From assembly GCF_014646655.1 (NCBI RefSeq), contig NZ_BMNR01000004.1, positions 186,001 to 250,000 of the forward strand: a stretch of DNA of 64,000 bases, written 5' to 3'. The notes below the pieces were generated by a model. That model searched no databases and was not told where the DNA came from. It saw nothing but the letters and a program-made list of their open reading frames with translations. Of this stretch, positions 26,122 to 35,389 are shown one piece after another. Made by a program: the position numbers and the translations under genes. The stretch comes from Yeosuana aromativorans (lineage in GTDB: Bacteria; Bacteroidota; Bacteroidia; Flavobacteriales; Flavobacteriaceae). Within the stretch, counting starts at the first letter, position 1. Each line of letters starts with the position of its first letter.

Positions 26122-27273
26122 ATGAAGTTAAAATTTTCTTTTTTAACATACCTTTTTGTTAATTCATTGTTTGTTTTAAAATACACTTCTAGGCTACCAA
26201 TCTTTAATGAATATTTATTTACATGTCTCTATATATTATTTACTTTTTTATTTTTTAATTTAATCAATAAAATTTCATTAAAAGACACATTCTATAAATA
26301 TTCTTTTTTAATAATAACTGTTTTCTTTTTCTTATTTTCCATTTATCTTAACAACAAGATCAATGGTAATTTATTAAATGTTGATAGATGGTCTGCAATG
26401 GAGGCTGGAGTTCAAGCATTATTAAATAATGAATACCCTTATTCTGCAATAGATCATATGGGAGGCAGGACATCAAATCTACCCACACTCATATTCATAG
26501 GAATTCCTTTTTATCTATTAGGTAATATTGGATTTTTACAATCCTTTAGCTTTCTACTATTTGCATTTACAATGTTTTATTGTTTAGAAAATTACAAAGC
26601 TAGATTTGTGTCCTTGGTCATTTTGATTTTTTCCCCGTGTTATTTATGGGAAATATATGTAAAGAGCGACATAATGTCTAACTTTATAATTGTTTTGGCA
26701 TTCATGATTTTTATATATCACAAATTTTCCGAGAACAAAAGAATTAACACAATCGGATTATCCTTTTTATCAACTTCATTAATCTTAACCAGATTAATAG
26801 CCATAATCCCACTCACACTGTTATTGTTTGAAAGGTTTTGTAAGTTTAGCTTTAAGAGAAAAATAAAATTCATTGTTGTGGGCTTGTTAACAATACTCAT
26901 TTTTTCATTTATATGCTTCCACAATGTTGAAAGCTTGGAAAATTTTAAAAAACAAAATCCTTTTGAACTTCAAGACAGACAACTACCCACAATTATTAGT
27001 TTAATTACAATACTAATACCAATATTTTTTTCAAAACTTATTAAAGACTTAAAATCATTATTAAAAAACAGTTATATTTTTTTATTAATACCCATTTCAA
27101 TGGCTTTTGCACTTAGAATTGCATATAAAGGATTTTATTCCAGTATTTTTAATTCATCTTTTGATATTAGCTACTTTAATATTATGATGCCTTTTTTAAT
27201 AACATACTTAACTTTAGATTTTTTAAAAAAACCAAATCCTAAAAATGCTGTCTATTTTAATTCCCACATATAA
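26122..27273 (+). CDS. Polytopic membrane protein, probable glycosyltransferase
   Basis: The 383-residue protein has about ten hydrophobic helices. A loop after the second or third helix reads NVDRWSAMEAGVQALLNNEYPY, then MGGRTSNLPTLIFIGIPFY. This resembles the first loop of DUF2029/GT-C mannosyltransferase-like proteins, with D as candidate catalytic residue. I cannot name the family firmly. It overlaps the next gene by 29 bp and starts 2 bp after ftsE, so the four genes from 24096 are probably co-transcribed. Confidence 0.65.
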   Translation: MKLKFSFLTYLFVNSLFVLKYTSRLPIFNEYLFTCLYILFTFLFFNLINKISLKDTFYKYSFLIITVFFFLFSIYLNNKINGNLLNVDRWSAMEAGVQALLNNEYPYSAIDHMGGRTSNLPTLIFIGIPFYLLGNIGFLQSFSFLLFAFTMFYCLENYKARFVSLVILIFSPCYLWEIYVKSDIMSNFIIVLAFMIFIYHKFSENKRINTIGLSFLSTSLILTRLIAIIPLTLLLFERFCKFSFKRKIKFIVVGLLTILIFSFICFHNVESLENFKKQNPFELQDRQLPTIISLITILIPIFFSKLIKDLKSLLKNSYIFLLIPISMAFALRIAYKGFYSSIFNSSFDISYFNIMMPFLITYLTLDFLKKPNPKNAVYFNSHI

Positions 27274-28096
27274 CTATTTTGTCTACCCTTTGGTCAAGGA
27301 AATTCACAGGCAATGTATTGACAGCAATATTGTTTTTGAAATATTGGTTTATGATGATGGATCTAAATCGCCGTTAAATTCTAAAAATAGTCCTATAAAT
27401 ACATTAAGTAATTGTATTTTCAAAGAACTATCTAATAATATCGGGCGCAGTTCTATTAGAAATTTATTGGCCAGGTCTGCTACGTATGAATCTTTGCTTT
27501 TTATAGATGCTGGAACGTTTCCTGAAAAAAAAGATTTTATTAAAAATTACATTAATTTTCAAGAAGAAGATGTAGTAAATGGAGGTATGAAGCATAAAGA
27601 GTATCCTCCCAAAAAACCATTCAAATTACGATGGATCTATACAAGATATAGAGAAAGAAATGCCTTGTGTTCTTCTAATTTTTTAATTAAAAAAAATATT
27701 TTTGACAAACATCCTTTTGATGAATCTATTAAAAATTATGGTTATGAAGATGTACTTTTTTTTGATGCCCTTATGGAAAATAACATCAGTATCATTAAAA
27801 TAGATAATCCTGTTATTCATGATGCTGCTGATGATGCTAACACATTCATTAATAAAACAGAAGATTCACTAGCTAATTTAATTGTATTAATTAATGACTG
27901 CAAAATAATAAGTTCACATCATAGTTTATATAAATACTACCTCATAACAAAAAAACTTAAGTTAGAAAAAATCTTGGTTTTTGTTTTTGAAAAAATAAAG
28001 GGAACATTAATGAAAAATTTTAATTCAAATTATCCTTCATTATTATTATTTGACTTTTACCGTCTAGCTTTTTTTTGTAAACTTAAAAAATCATAA
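27245..28096 (+). CDS. Family 2 glycosyltransferase
   Basis: The 283-residue protein starts MLSILIPTYNYFVYPLVKEI and continues with VYDDGS (nucleotide-sugar binding) and NNIGRSSIRNLLARSA. It has an atypical FIDAGTFPEK in place of the usual DxD, and later PFDESIKNYGYEDVLFFDAL, which supplies the acceptor-side ED. This is a cytoplasmic GT-A inverting transferase of GT2. It overlaps the preceding gene by 29 bp and abuts the next one (TAA then ATG), showing tight coupling. Confidence 0.85.
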   Translation: MLSILIPTYNYFVYPLVKEIHRQCIDSNIVFEILVYDDGSKSPLNSKNSPINTLSNCIFKELSNNIGRSSIRNLLARSATYESLLFIDAGTFPEKKDFIKNYINFQEEDVVNGGMKHKEYPPKKPFKLRWIYTRYRERNALCSSNFLIKKNIFDKHPFDESIKNYGYEDVLFFDALMENNISIIKIDNPVIHDAADDANTFINKTEDSLANLIVLINDCKIISSHHSLYKYYLITKKLKLEKILVFVFEKIKGTLMKNFNSNYPSLLLFDFYRLAFFCKLKKS

Positions 28097-29035
28097 ATGA
28101 AGCCTTTTTTTTCAGTAATTGTCCCGTTGTACAATAAAGAAGCTTTCGTTGAAAAAACCATAAAAAGTGTACTCAATCAAACCTTTACAGATTTTGAGAT
28201 CATAGTAGTTGATGACGGAAGCACTGATAATAGTTTTCAAATTCTATCTCAATTTACCGATTCAAGAATTCAGATTATCAAACAGACAAATAATGGCGTA
28301 AGTTCAGCAAGAAATTCTGGAATAAAAAATGCAAGAGCTGATTATATTGCTTTATTGGATGCCGATGATTATTGGTATAACAATCATTTGGCCGAATTGA
28401 AAAAACAAATTGAATTATTTCCTGTCGCCGGACTTTATTGCAATAATTATGAAGTTTTTTACACCGAGACAGTTAACAGGCCAGCACAAATCAATTTAGA
28501 TTATAAAGAAGAATGCTTATTGGTTCCGGATTTTTTTAAGGCTAGTATTGTAAACCCTGTCGCATGGACTTCTGCTGTGTGTTTTTCTAAAACCATTTTT
28601 AATACTATTGGTCAATTTAGGACTCATTTAAAAACAGCACAAGATTTAGACTTGTGGATTAGATTTGCTTTAAAATATAAAGTAAGTTTCAACCCAAAAA
28701 TTACAATGGCTTACAAAATTCATGTAAAAAATAGTCTTTCCAAAAAAGAATACAATGATATAAGATACGATTTCATAAACAGTTTTGCGGAAGAAGAAAA
28801 AAACAATGCTTCATTAAAATTATATTTAGATGTCAACCGTTATGCCCTTGCATTAAGATGCAAAATAAAAGGTGATAATAAAATTTATCAAAAACTTAAA
28901 AAGCAAATAGATTACAGAAACTTGAATTTAAAACAAAAAATACTATTAAATTGCTCGAAACCCATTTTAATTTTGATAAAACAATTTCAAAAATATTTAA
29001 TCAAAAAAAACATTTATTTAACTGCCTTTAAATAA
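28097..29035 (+). CDS. Family 2 glycosyltransferase
   Basis: The 312-residue protein has the full GT2 set: FSVIVPLYNKEAFVEKTIKS at the start, VVDDGSTDNSF (about 37-47), NNGVSSARNSGIKNARADYI, and the metal-binding ALLDADDYW. A later segment TAQDLDLWIRFAL carries the catalytic-base region. It would transfer a sugar to a lipid-linked oligosaccharide in the cytoplasm. It is last of the plus-strand run and its 3' end overlaps the convergent ketoisomerase gene by 18 bp. Confidence 0.9.
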   Translation: MKPFFSVIVPLYNKEAFVEKTIKSVLNQTFTDFEIIVVDDGSTDNSFQILSQFTDSRIQIIKQTNNGVSSARNSGIKNARADYIALLDADDYWYNNHLAELKKQIELFPVAGLYCNNYEVFYTETVNRPAQINLDYKEECLLVPDFFKASIVNPVAWTSAVCFSKTIFNTIGQFRTHLKTAQDLDLWIRFALKYKVSFNPKITMAYKIHVKNSLSKKEYNDIRYDFINSFAEEEKNNASLKLYLDVNRYALALRCKIKGDNKIYQKLKKQIDYRNLNLKQKILLNCSKPILILIKQFQKYLIKKNIYLTAFK

Positions 29036-29434
29036 CTTAAAATCTCCATAATCTCTTATGTAATCATCTTCATCAAACACATCAGAGGCAAGCACCAAAC
29101 AAACTGCACCTGAAGAAAAATTTTCTAACTCACGCCAAATTTTGATGGGTATCAACAGCCCCTTGTTAGGCTTGTTTAACATTACTTTTGTTTTTTTTAA
29201 GCCATCATCTAAAATAACCTCAAAACTGCCACTTAAAGCAATTAAAAACTCCAATTGTTCTTTGTGTGCATGTCCTCCTCTGTAAGCATCACTGGGCACA
29301 TCATATAAATAATAAACGCGTTTAATATCAAAAGGAATACTATCTTTCTCTATAACTGACAAATTACCTCTCCCTTTATTATCAATTATTTTAGGGATGT
29401 CTATAATTTTAGGTGTAAAGCTTTTTTTATCCAT
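29018..29434 (-). CDS. dTDP-sugar 3,4-ketoisomerase (FdtA/QdtA-like)
   Basis: The 138-residue single-domain cupin matches the FdtA/WxcM family. The active-site motif is YRGGHAHKEQ, with H55 and H57, preceded by RGNLSVIEKDSIPFDIKRVYY. FdtA turns dTDP-4-keto-6-deoxyglucose into the 3-keto isomer, which an aminotransferase then aminates. FdtA and QdtA differ in C4 stereochemistry, which sequence alone does not tell. It pairs logically with the aminotransferase at 34286 and the acetyltransferase at 31548. It follows the GT2 gene at 29437 by 2 bp. Confidence 0.85.
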   Translation of the reverse strand: MDKKSFTPKIIDIPKIIDNKGRGNLSVIEKDSIPFDIKRVYYLYDVPSDAYRGGHAHKEQLEFLIALSGSFEVILDDGLKKTKVMLNKPNKGLLIPIKIWRELENFSSGAVCLVLASDVFDEDDYIRDYGDFKLFKGS

Positions 29435-29436
29435 TT

Positions 29437-30282
29437 CTAACTCTGGCGGGTTTCTAAACCCATTTTTAATATTGATTTGTATTTGCCTATCCCTTTTAAT
29501 CCTTGTTGGTATTTTTCAAAAAATTGATTGATTCCTAAATCATTATTTTTTATCAATAAAAGAAGATGCCAAATCAATTTAAAATACGTTATTGCCCCAT
29601 TATACTTATAAAAAACTGCACTCCTAGCAAATACAATTTTATTAGACCCAACAGCTTTTCCAGAACTAAAGTCAGGATGTTTCAAAATTGTTTTTGGCTC
29701 AAAAAAAACATTTAAGTTCTTTCGTAAAGCACTTCTTAAAAAGACATACTCATCAGCCGTTTCAAATATTGATCCCAATCCAAAGATCTCATTAAAAAAG
29801 ACGCTGCTTGCTAGTATTTTTTTTCTGTCAAATGAAATGACTACTGAATTTACAGTACTAACAGTTTTTCTATTATGAACAATAACATCAGGATACACAC
29901 TATATAGCATTCCACTCTCATTAACCATTTGATAGGTAATAATGTGAGCATCAGGATGCTTTTTGAAAGCATTTTCTATGACAGAATCAAAACCTTCGAA
30001 ATAAGTCACATCATCATCTGAAAACAAACAAAAATCAGATTCAGCATTTTGTATAGCTTGGTTTCTACTTCTTGCCAACCCCCTTTCAAACGAATTGATT
30101 ACACGTACATTATTTTCATTTGAAATTAACAACTCTTTTTCAGAAGTTTGGTTTACGATCAAAATTTTATAGTTGGAATACTTACCATTAGGAAACATGT
30201 CATGAAGAAAAGAAAGTGATGTTCTATACATGGTAGAAATGAGTATTTCTACAGGAAATCCTTTATTTTCTAAATTGACCAT
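29437..30282 (-). CDS. Family 2 glycosyltransferase
   Basis: The 281-residue protein has a GT2-like core: VEILISTMYRTSLSFLHDMF at the start, then ILIVNQTS, RGLARSRNQAIQNAESDFCL and the DxD-type FSDDDVTYF. Later come GLGSIFETADEYVFL and ILKHPDFSSGKA. The first strand differs from the usual SVIIPTYN, so acceptor and donor are unclear. It is co-transcribed with the ketoisomerase gene and divergent from the GT4 gene across 113 bp, which include the perfect palindrome ACAACA-T-TGTTGT. Confidence 0.8.
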   Translation of the reverse strand: MVNLENKGFPVEILISTMYRTSLSFLHDMFPNGKYSNYKILIVNQTSEKELLISNENNVRVINSFERGLARSRNQAIQNAESDFCLFSDDDVTYFEGFDSVIENAFKKHPDAHIITYQMVNESGMLYSVYPDVIVHNRKTVSTVNSVVISFDRKKILASSVFFNEIFGLGSIFETADEYVFLRSALRKNLNVFFEPKTILKHPDFSSGKAVGSNKIVFARSAVFYKYNGAITYFKLIWHLLLLIKNNDLGINQFFEKYQQGLKGIGKYKSILKMGLETRQS

Positions 30283-30395
30283 TTAAAACTATCTTTGAAA
30301 CAAGTGTGGTAAAAAGTTGATGTCATCCCAACAACATTGTTGTCGAATGTATCTCACCTACAATAAAAATAAACAAAACAAATGTATAAAATAAA

Positions 30396-31535
30396 ATGAA
30401 GATTTTAATGGTAGGGGAATATAGTCGGCTACACAATAGCCTTAAAGAAGGCTTATTAAAATTAAATCATAGTGTCACTTTGATTGGCAATGGTGATAAT
30501 TTTAAAAAATATCCTGTAGATATTAATATTGACGCCACATTTTTTAGAAAACGCATCCCTTTTCTTATAGCTAAAGCGTTACACAAAATTGTTAAATTTA
30601 GTTTAGTTGAAATGGAATGCGCTTATAAATTCTACAAAATTCTGCCCGAATTGAAAGATTATGATGTGGTTCAGCTAATAAACGAAAACAGTTTAAAAAC
30701 AAGTCCTAAACTGGAAATTTGGTTGCTTAAAAAGTTCTTCAAACAAAACAAAAAAATATTTCTTTTATCTTGTGGTGTAGATTATTTGAGTGTAAAATAT
30801 GCAGCCGAAAAAAAATTCAAGTATTCTATACTAACACCGCTTCAACATAATCCAAAATTAAAAAAAAAGTATGCATTCATATTAAAGTATCTAAAAAAAT
30901 CATTTTATAAACTTCATGTTTTTTTATACAAAAATGTAGAAGGAGTCATTGCGTCAGATTTAGATTACCACATCCCATTATTAAATAATAAAAAATATTT
31001 AGGTTTAATACCCAATCCTATTAACACAGACAAAATACATTATATAAAAAATAATTTCAACTCAAAAATCAAGATTTTTCATGGCATTAATAGGTTAAAT
31101 TACATAAAAAAAGGAAATGTATTTTTTGAAGAGGCCCTAGAAATCATTCAAAAAAAATATCCAGACAAAGTTGAAATAATTACTGCTGAAAATATGCCAT
31201 ATAACCATTATATCAAGCATTATGAAAGTTGTCATATTTTATTGGACCAAGTTTATGCTTATGACCAAGGCTACAATGCACTAGAAGCCATGGCCAAGGG
31301 TAAAGTGGTTTTTACTGGAGCAGAACAAGATTGGCTAGAATATTATAATTTAGAAGAAAACAGCGTAGCCATAAATGCATTACCAGACAGCCAAGATATT
31401 GCTAAAAAGTTAGAGTGGCTTATCCTAAACTCAAACGAAATAGAAACGATTTCTAAAAATGCCCGTTTGTTTATAGAAAGGGAGCATAATTATATTAATA
31501 TTGCAAAAAGATATTTAGACACCTGGAACAAATAA
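30396..31535 (+). CDS. GT4-type glycosyltransferase
   Basis: The 379-residue protein has a GT-B layout: MKILMVGEYSRLHNSLKEGL at the start, a linker around 205-225, and a C-terminal Rossmann domain with KIFHGINRLNYIKKGN. It then has DQVYAYDQGYNALEAMAKGK, the E-x7-E type donor-binding motif of GT4. It probably adds a sugar to the growing glycan in the cytoplasm. It is followed 12 bp later by the acetyltransferase gene. Confidence 0.85.
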   Translation: MKILMVGEYSRLHNSLKEGLLKLNHSVTLIGNGDNFKKYPVDINIDATFFRKRIPFLIAKALHKIVKFSLVEMECAYKFYKILPELKDYDVVQLINENSLKTSPKLEIWLLKKFFKQNKKIFLLSCGVDYLSVKYAAEKKFKYSILTPLQHNPKLKKKYAFILKYLKKSFYKLHVFLYKNVEGVIASDLDYHIPLLNNKKYLGLIPNPINTDKIHYIKNNFNSKIKIFHGINRLNYIKKGNVFFEEALEIIQKKYPDKVEIITAENMPYNHYIKHYESCHILLDQVYAYDQGYNALEAMAKGKVVFTGAEQDWLEYYNLEENSVAINALPDSQDIAKKLEWLILNSNEIETISKNARLFIEREHNYINIAKRYLDTWNK

Positions 31536-31547
31536 GTAAATTAATTT

Positions 31548-32033
31548 ATGAATAATATAATTTCCCCTAAGGCTAAAATTGGTAAGAATGTTGAAATAGG
31601 GTCATTTTGCATAATAGATGATGACGTGATAATTGGAGATAATACCATTATTAAAAACTATGTAGAACTAAGAAAAGGTACTATAATTGGAGAGAATTGC
31701 TATATAGATTCAAGAGTTTCATCATCTGGTAACTGTAGAGTTGGCAATAATGTCACTATACGCTATGATAGTATCTTAGCAAGAGGTTTAAAAGTTGGTG
31801 ACAATACCTATATATGCCCCAAAGTAATGACCAACAACTTAGACACAAATAAAAAGCAAATAGGTGGAGCCCAAATAGGCAAGAATGTTTTCATTGGTAC
31901 AAATTGTGTTCTACACCAGGGTATTAAAATCGGTGACAATAGCATTTTAGGCGCCCTAGCCTATGTAAATAAAGATGTGCCAGAAAAAGAAATATGGTTT
32001 GGAAATCCTGCTAAATTTCATAAAAAAATCTAG
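31548..32033 (+). CDS. Hexapeptide-repeat sugar N-acetyltransferase (FdtC-like)
   Basis: The 161-residue protein is almost entirely a left-handed beta helix, with hexapeptide repeats such as AKIGKNVEIGS, VIIGDNTIIKN, CRVGNNVTI and AQIGKNVFIGTNC, ending in WFGNPAKFHKK. This size and layout fits FdtC/QdtC, WbbJ or similar acetyltransferases. In context it probably acetylates the 3-amino group of a dTDP-3-amino-3,6-dideoxyhexose. It would then be the third step after the ketoisomerase and aminotransferase of the cluster. Other acyl acceptors are possible. Confidence 0.8.
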   Translation: MNNIISPKAKIGKNVEIGSFCIIDDDVIIGDNTIIKNYVELRKGTIIGENCYIDSRVSSSGNCRVGNNVTIRYDSILARGLKVGDNTYICPKVMTNNLDTNKKQIGGAQIGKNVFIGTNCVLHQGIKIGDNSILGALAYVNKDVPEKEIWFGNPAKFHKKI

Positions 32034-32053
32034 CATTATATTCATTAATGATA

Positions 32054-32785
32054 TTAATCCAAGCGAACCCTTTTTGCTTTTTTAAGGGCTTCTTTTTCAG
32101 ACTCCCAGTCCCTGGCAAAATTATTTTTAATGAGCTTGGCTGGAACACCACCAATCAAAATATTATTACCTAGACTGGAATAATCTGTATTGCAAAGACT
32201 ATTGGATGCTACCACGCAATGATCTGGTGTTATAGTTTTTGCCATTATTGATACCCGATTTGAAATAGCATTATAATTCCCAATTTTAATGGGCGAACTT
32301 AGAGGGAAATTTTCTCCAGTAATGGTGTTTTTCATGGGGTGAAAATTCGAATCCACCACCTGTGATTCATAACCAATTCCTGCCCAATTACCTATAATGA
32401 TTTCTTGAGTACAAATTAGTTTAACATCAGAACCCAAACACCCCATAAATCCAAATTCACAATAAGCATTTTCTTCAACGCATAAAAATACGTCTTTGCC
32501 AAAATGAGCGTGACCTTTAAATACAAGTTTACCGTTTAAGATAATTTGAGCTGTACCTTTACTTCTTGTCATTTTTTCAAACTTTTGACCGAACCCTACC
32601 ATACCGCGTCTTATAGGGGCATCTATGACAACTTTACCTCTTAAACTTGATAGTTTAACTTTCCCAAAAAAATAAAAAGGAAGTTTGATTGCAATTTTAA
32701 AAGGAAACATTTTAAAATTAAAATATAGTGTCTTAACCCAGTTTAAAGACCATATGAATTTTATTTTTTTAGCCAATACCCACAT
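32054..32785 (-). CDS. Hexapeptide-repeat acyltransferase
   Basis: The 243-residue protein has a hydrophobic, basic N-terminal part (about 1-50) and then a left-handed beta helix of hexapeptide turns. They include GKLVFKGHAHFGKDVFL, CIQ-type turns around IIIGNWAGIGYESQVVD with the catalytic-type H in SNFHPMKN, and NNILIGGVPAKLIKNN. It resembles polysaccharide O-acetyltransferases. It is last of the five-gene minus-strand unit and converges with the acetyltransferase gene. Confidence 0.8.
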   Translation of the reverse strand: MWVLAKKIKFIWSLNWVKTLYFNFKMFPFKIAIKLPFYFFGKVKLSSLRGKVVIDAPIRRGMVGFGQKFEKMTRSKGTAQIILNGKLVFKGHAHFGKDVFLCVEENAYCEFGFMGCLGSDVKLICTQEIIIGNWAGIGYESQVVDSNFHPMKNTITGENFPLSSPIKIGNYNAISNRVSIMAKTITPDHCVVASNSLCNTDYSSLGNNILIGGVPAKLIKNNFARDWESEKEALKKAKRVRLD

Positions 32786-32798
32786 CTATCAAGTCGTT

Positions 32799-34283
32799 TT
32801 AATTTTTATTTCTTAAAAAATCTATTAATAAAGCCTTAATATTCATTCTACTCTGCAATTGAAGCAACGTAAAAACCCCGGAAGCTACACTAATTAAAAT
32901 CATGGTCGTGTACCTAAATAAATTGGTATCTATAAGAGTACCCAAATAGGATAATGTACAAAGAGCAATACAAATTAAAAATGTTTTATAAAATCTTTTA
33001 TTTAAAATTACACCATATAATGAATTTGTTAGAATTTTTAAGACAATGAAATGAATCATATAATATATCATAAGCCCCATTCCAATACCCGTCAAACCAA
33101 AAAAGTTATAGGATAAAATGCATATTGAAAACATTAATATATTAAAACCTAACGAAGTTTTAATGAAAACCCTTGAATCTCCTTTAGCTATGAGGATATA
33201 TCCCAACGAAAACGAAACGGCTCTAAATAAATTTCCTAAAACCCCAAAAGTTACCATTCCCAGGATAACAAGAAACTCTTTAGTATACAAAATTCTAATT
33301 ATCAAAGGGGCAAATGTCAAAAAGACAGCTATAATGGGAGTAATTAAAAGGATGGCGACATCTGCCTGTTCATTTACCTCCTTATTTATTAAAATATTAT
33401 TTTTATTTATTACGGACAGTCTAGGGAAATAATCAGTTCCCATGGCATTAAATACCATGCCTATATAGGCATTAATTATCAGAAATCCTGCAGTATAAAA
33501 TCCAACATCCTCCAAACCACCATGATTTCTGATGTAAATTTGAATCAACCAAAGTGTTAAAGCAACAAAAAGAGAAGTCACGCTCATGGTGGCACCAAGG
33601 GAAAGCATGCTTTTACTTTTTTGAATTAGTTCTTTAAAACCGAGTTTTATGGGTTTATTTTGGTTGCTTTTGGAGAAATAAGCAAAAGCTAGATAAGAAA
33701 CTACAAAACCCATTATTATAGCAGGTACAATTCCTTTTTTACCAAGATAAAAATAAAAAGGTAAAGAAACCACCAATCCAGCAAAGCTTCCCCATAAATT
33801 TGCTTTTGCCAAATTACCCAACTGATGGGTCCCTCTTAAAATAGCCGTTTTACCATTGGAAAGTTGACTAAACAATATGGCAATTGACAACCAAATAAAG
33901 CCATATTTATATTGATCATTACCAAAGGTCCAAATACTTAACCAATTAGAAAACAAAATTGTAAGAAGCGAGCCTATAATTCCAGTAATCCATATGACTT
34001 TGTTCAATACGACCACAAACTGCAAGACATCTGTTTTATCTTCTTTAGAGTTAAATTCAGAAATTTCCTTGACCGCACTTGTATCAAGTCCGATCTTGGT
34101 ACAATCTATAATAAGTCTGATGGTAGATGTAAACAGTCCTAAAATACCAAAGCCATCAACCCCTATTAAAACCGTAATCACTTTTGTTTTAATTACAGAA
34201 ATCAGAGTATTAAAAAATTGGACTCCACCAAACAAAGTGGTTGCCATTAGGATTTGTTTATATGAATTTTTATTAGAATCCAA
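32799..34283 (-). CDS. Polysaccharide flippase (Wzx/PST family)
   Basis: The 494-residue inner-membrane protein has about 12-14 helices. The start (LMATTLFGGVQFFNTLISVIKTKV) and GVDGFGILGLFTSTIRLI are typical of PST-type exporters that flip undecaprenyl-linked oligosaccharides to the periplasm. It is one of two flippases within 3.5 kb (the other at 36382). It lies 2 bp after the aminotransferase and 13 bp before the acyltransferase. Confidence 0.88.
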   Translation of the reverse strand: MDSNKNSYKQILMATTLFGGVQFFNTLISVIKTKVITVLIGVDGFGILGLFTSTIRLIIDCTKIGLDTSAVKEISEFNSKEDKTDVLQFVVVLNKVIWITGIIGSLLTILFSNWLSIWTFGNDQYKYGFIWLSIAILFSQLSNGKTAILRGTHQLGNLAKANLWGSFAGLVVSLPFYFYLGKKGIVPAIIMGFVVSYLAFAYFSKSNQNKPIKLGFKELIQKSKSMLSLGATMSVTSLFVALTLWLIQIYIRNHGGLEDVGFYTAGFLIINAYIGMVFNAMGTDYFPRLSVINKNNILINKEVNEQADVAILLITPIIAVFLTFAPLIIRILYTKEFLVILGMVTFGVLGNLFRAVSFSLGYILIAKGDSRVFIKTSLGFNILMFSICILSYNFFGLTGIGMGLMIYYMIHFIVLKILTNSLYGVILNKRFYKTFLICIALCTLSYLGTLIDTNLFRYTTMILISVASGVFTLLQLQSRMNIKALLIDFLRNKN

Positions 34284-34285
34284 TA

Positions 34286-35389
34286 TTATTTAAAAATTGA
34301 AACCATCTCCGTTACTTTTTGCAGACTACTATTACTTAACAAATGGTGTAAAGGCAAACTCAGGACCTCTTCATGAATCTGCTCTGTAATTGGCAACTTA
34401 TATTCCAAAAATTCTCTGTAAGCCATTTGCTTGTGTATGGGAACTGGATAATGAATCATTGTTTCAATACCCCGTGCTTGCAAATATGCTTTTAATTCAT
34501 CACGTCTCTTACTTCTTATAACAAAAAGATGAAAGACATGTTGTTTGATATCCTTTATGGATGGCAATACAATATGGTCAGAAGAAATGTGATCTAAATA
34601 GAATCCTGCAGCTTCTCTTCTTTTATCATTGTCTGCATCAAGACATTCCAGTTTAATCCTTAAAAATGCAGCTTGCAATTCGTCTAAACGACCATTAAAT
34701 CCTTTTAAATCATTTTTATAAGCCGAAACTCTCCCATAATTTCTTAATTGTAAAAGAATCGCGGCCAATTCATCATTATTTGTGGTTATGGCTCCGCCAT
34801 CTCCTAGTGCTCCAAGATTTTTTGTTGGATAAAAACTAAAAGCAGCCGCATGGGAAAGATTTCCAGCTTTCCTTTCATCTTTATAAATAGCTCCATGTGC
34901 TTGTGCAGAATCCTCTATCAGTAATAAATTATGTTTTTTTGCTAAAGTTTCTAAGACTTCAACATTATATAATAGTCCATATAAATGCACACCCAAAATT
35001 GCCTTTGTTTTAGTTGTAATGGCTTGTTCTATTTTTGCTACATCTATATTATATGTTTTTAAATCTGGTTCTACTAAAACGGGTTTTAAACCAGTATGAC
35101 TAATAGCTAAAACTGACGCTATATAGGTATTAGCAGGAACAATAACCTCATCGTCATCTTTTAGTTTACCCAATATTTTGTAAGCCTCAAAAATTAACTG
35201 AAGGGCATCAAGTCCAGAACTGACCCCTATACAATACTTTGTTCCACAATAAGAAGCAAACTCTTCTTCAAATTGTTTCACTTGGTTTCCTAATATATAT
35301 TGACCGGAATTTATAAACTTTTCAAATTCTTTTTTGAATTGGTTTTCAAAACGCTTATTAATTAATGCTAAATCCAAAAACTTAATCAT
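34286..35389 (-). CDS. DegT/DnrJ/EryC1-type sugar aminotransferase
   Basis: The 367-residue PLP enzyme starts MIKFLDLALINKRFENQFKK and has the fold-type I set: VSSGLDALQL (about 57-66), IEDSAQAHGA (158-167) and the PLP lysine K190 in SFYPTKNLGALGDGGA. The C-terminal IHYPVPIHKQ is typical of FdtB/QdtB and relatives, which aminate dTDP-3-keto-6-deoxyhexose at C3. Together with the nearby ketoisomerase and acetyltransferase it suggests dTDP-Fuc3NAc or Qui3NAc synthesis. It overlaps the upstream GNAT-like gene by 4 bp. Confidence 0.9.
   Translation of the reverse strand: MIKFLDLALINKRFENQFKKEFEKFINSGQYILGNQVKQFEEEFASYCGTKYCIGVSSGLDALQLIFEAYKILGKLKDDDEVIVPANTYIASVLAISHTGLKPVLVEPDLKTYNIDVAKIEQAITTKTKAILGVHLYGLLYNVEVLETLAKKHNLLLIEDSAQAHGAIYKDERKAGNLSHAAAFSFYPTKNLGALGDGGAITTNNDELAAILLQLRNYGRVSAYKNDLKGFNGRLDELQAAFLRIKLECLDADNDKRREAAGFYLDHISSDHIVLPSIKDIKQHVFHLFVIRSKRRDELKAYLQARGIETMIHYPVPIHKQMAYREFLEYKLPITEQIHEEVLSLPLHHLLSNSSLQKVTEMVSIFK

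Noticed and set aside
30283-30395. ACAACA-T-TGTTGT palindrome as a regulator-binding site
   Set aside because: Too short and unsupported by a second copy or an adjacent regulator gene; noted only in the gene entry.
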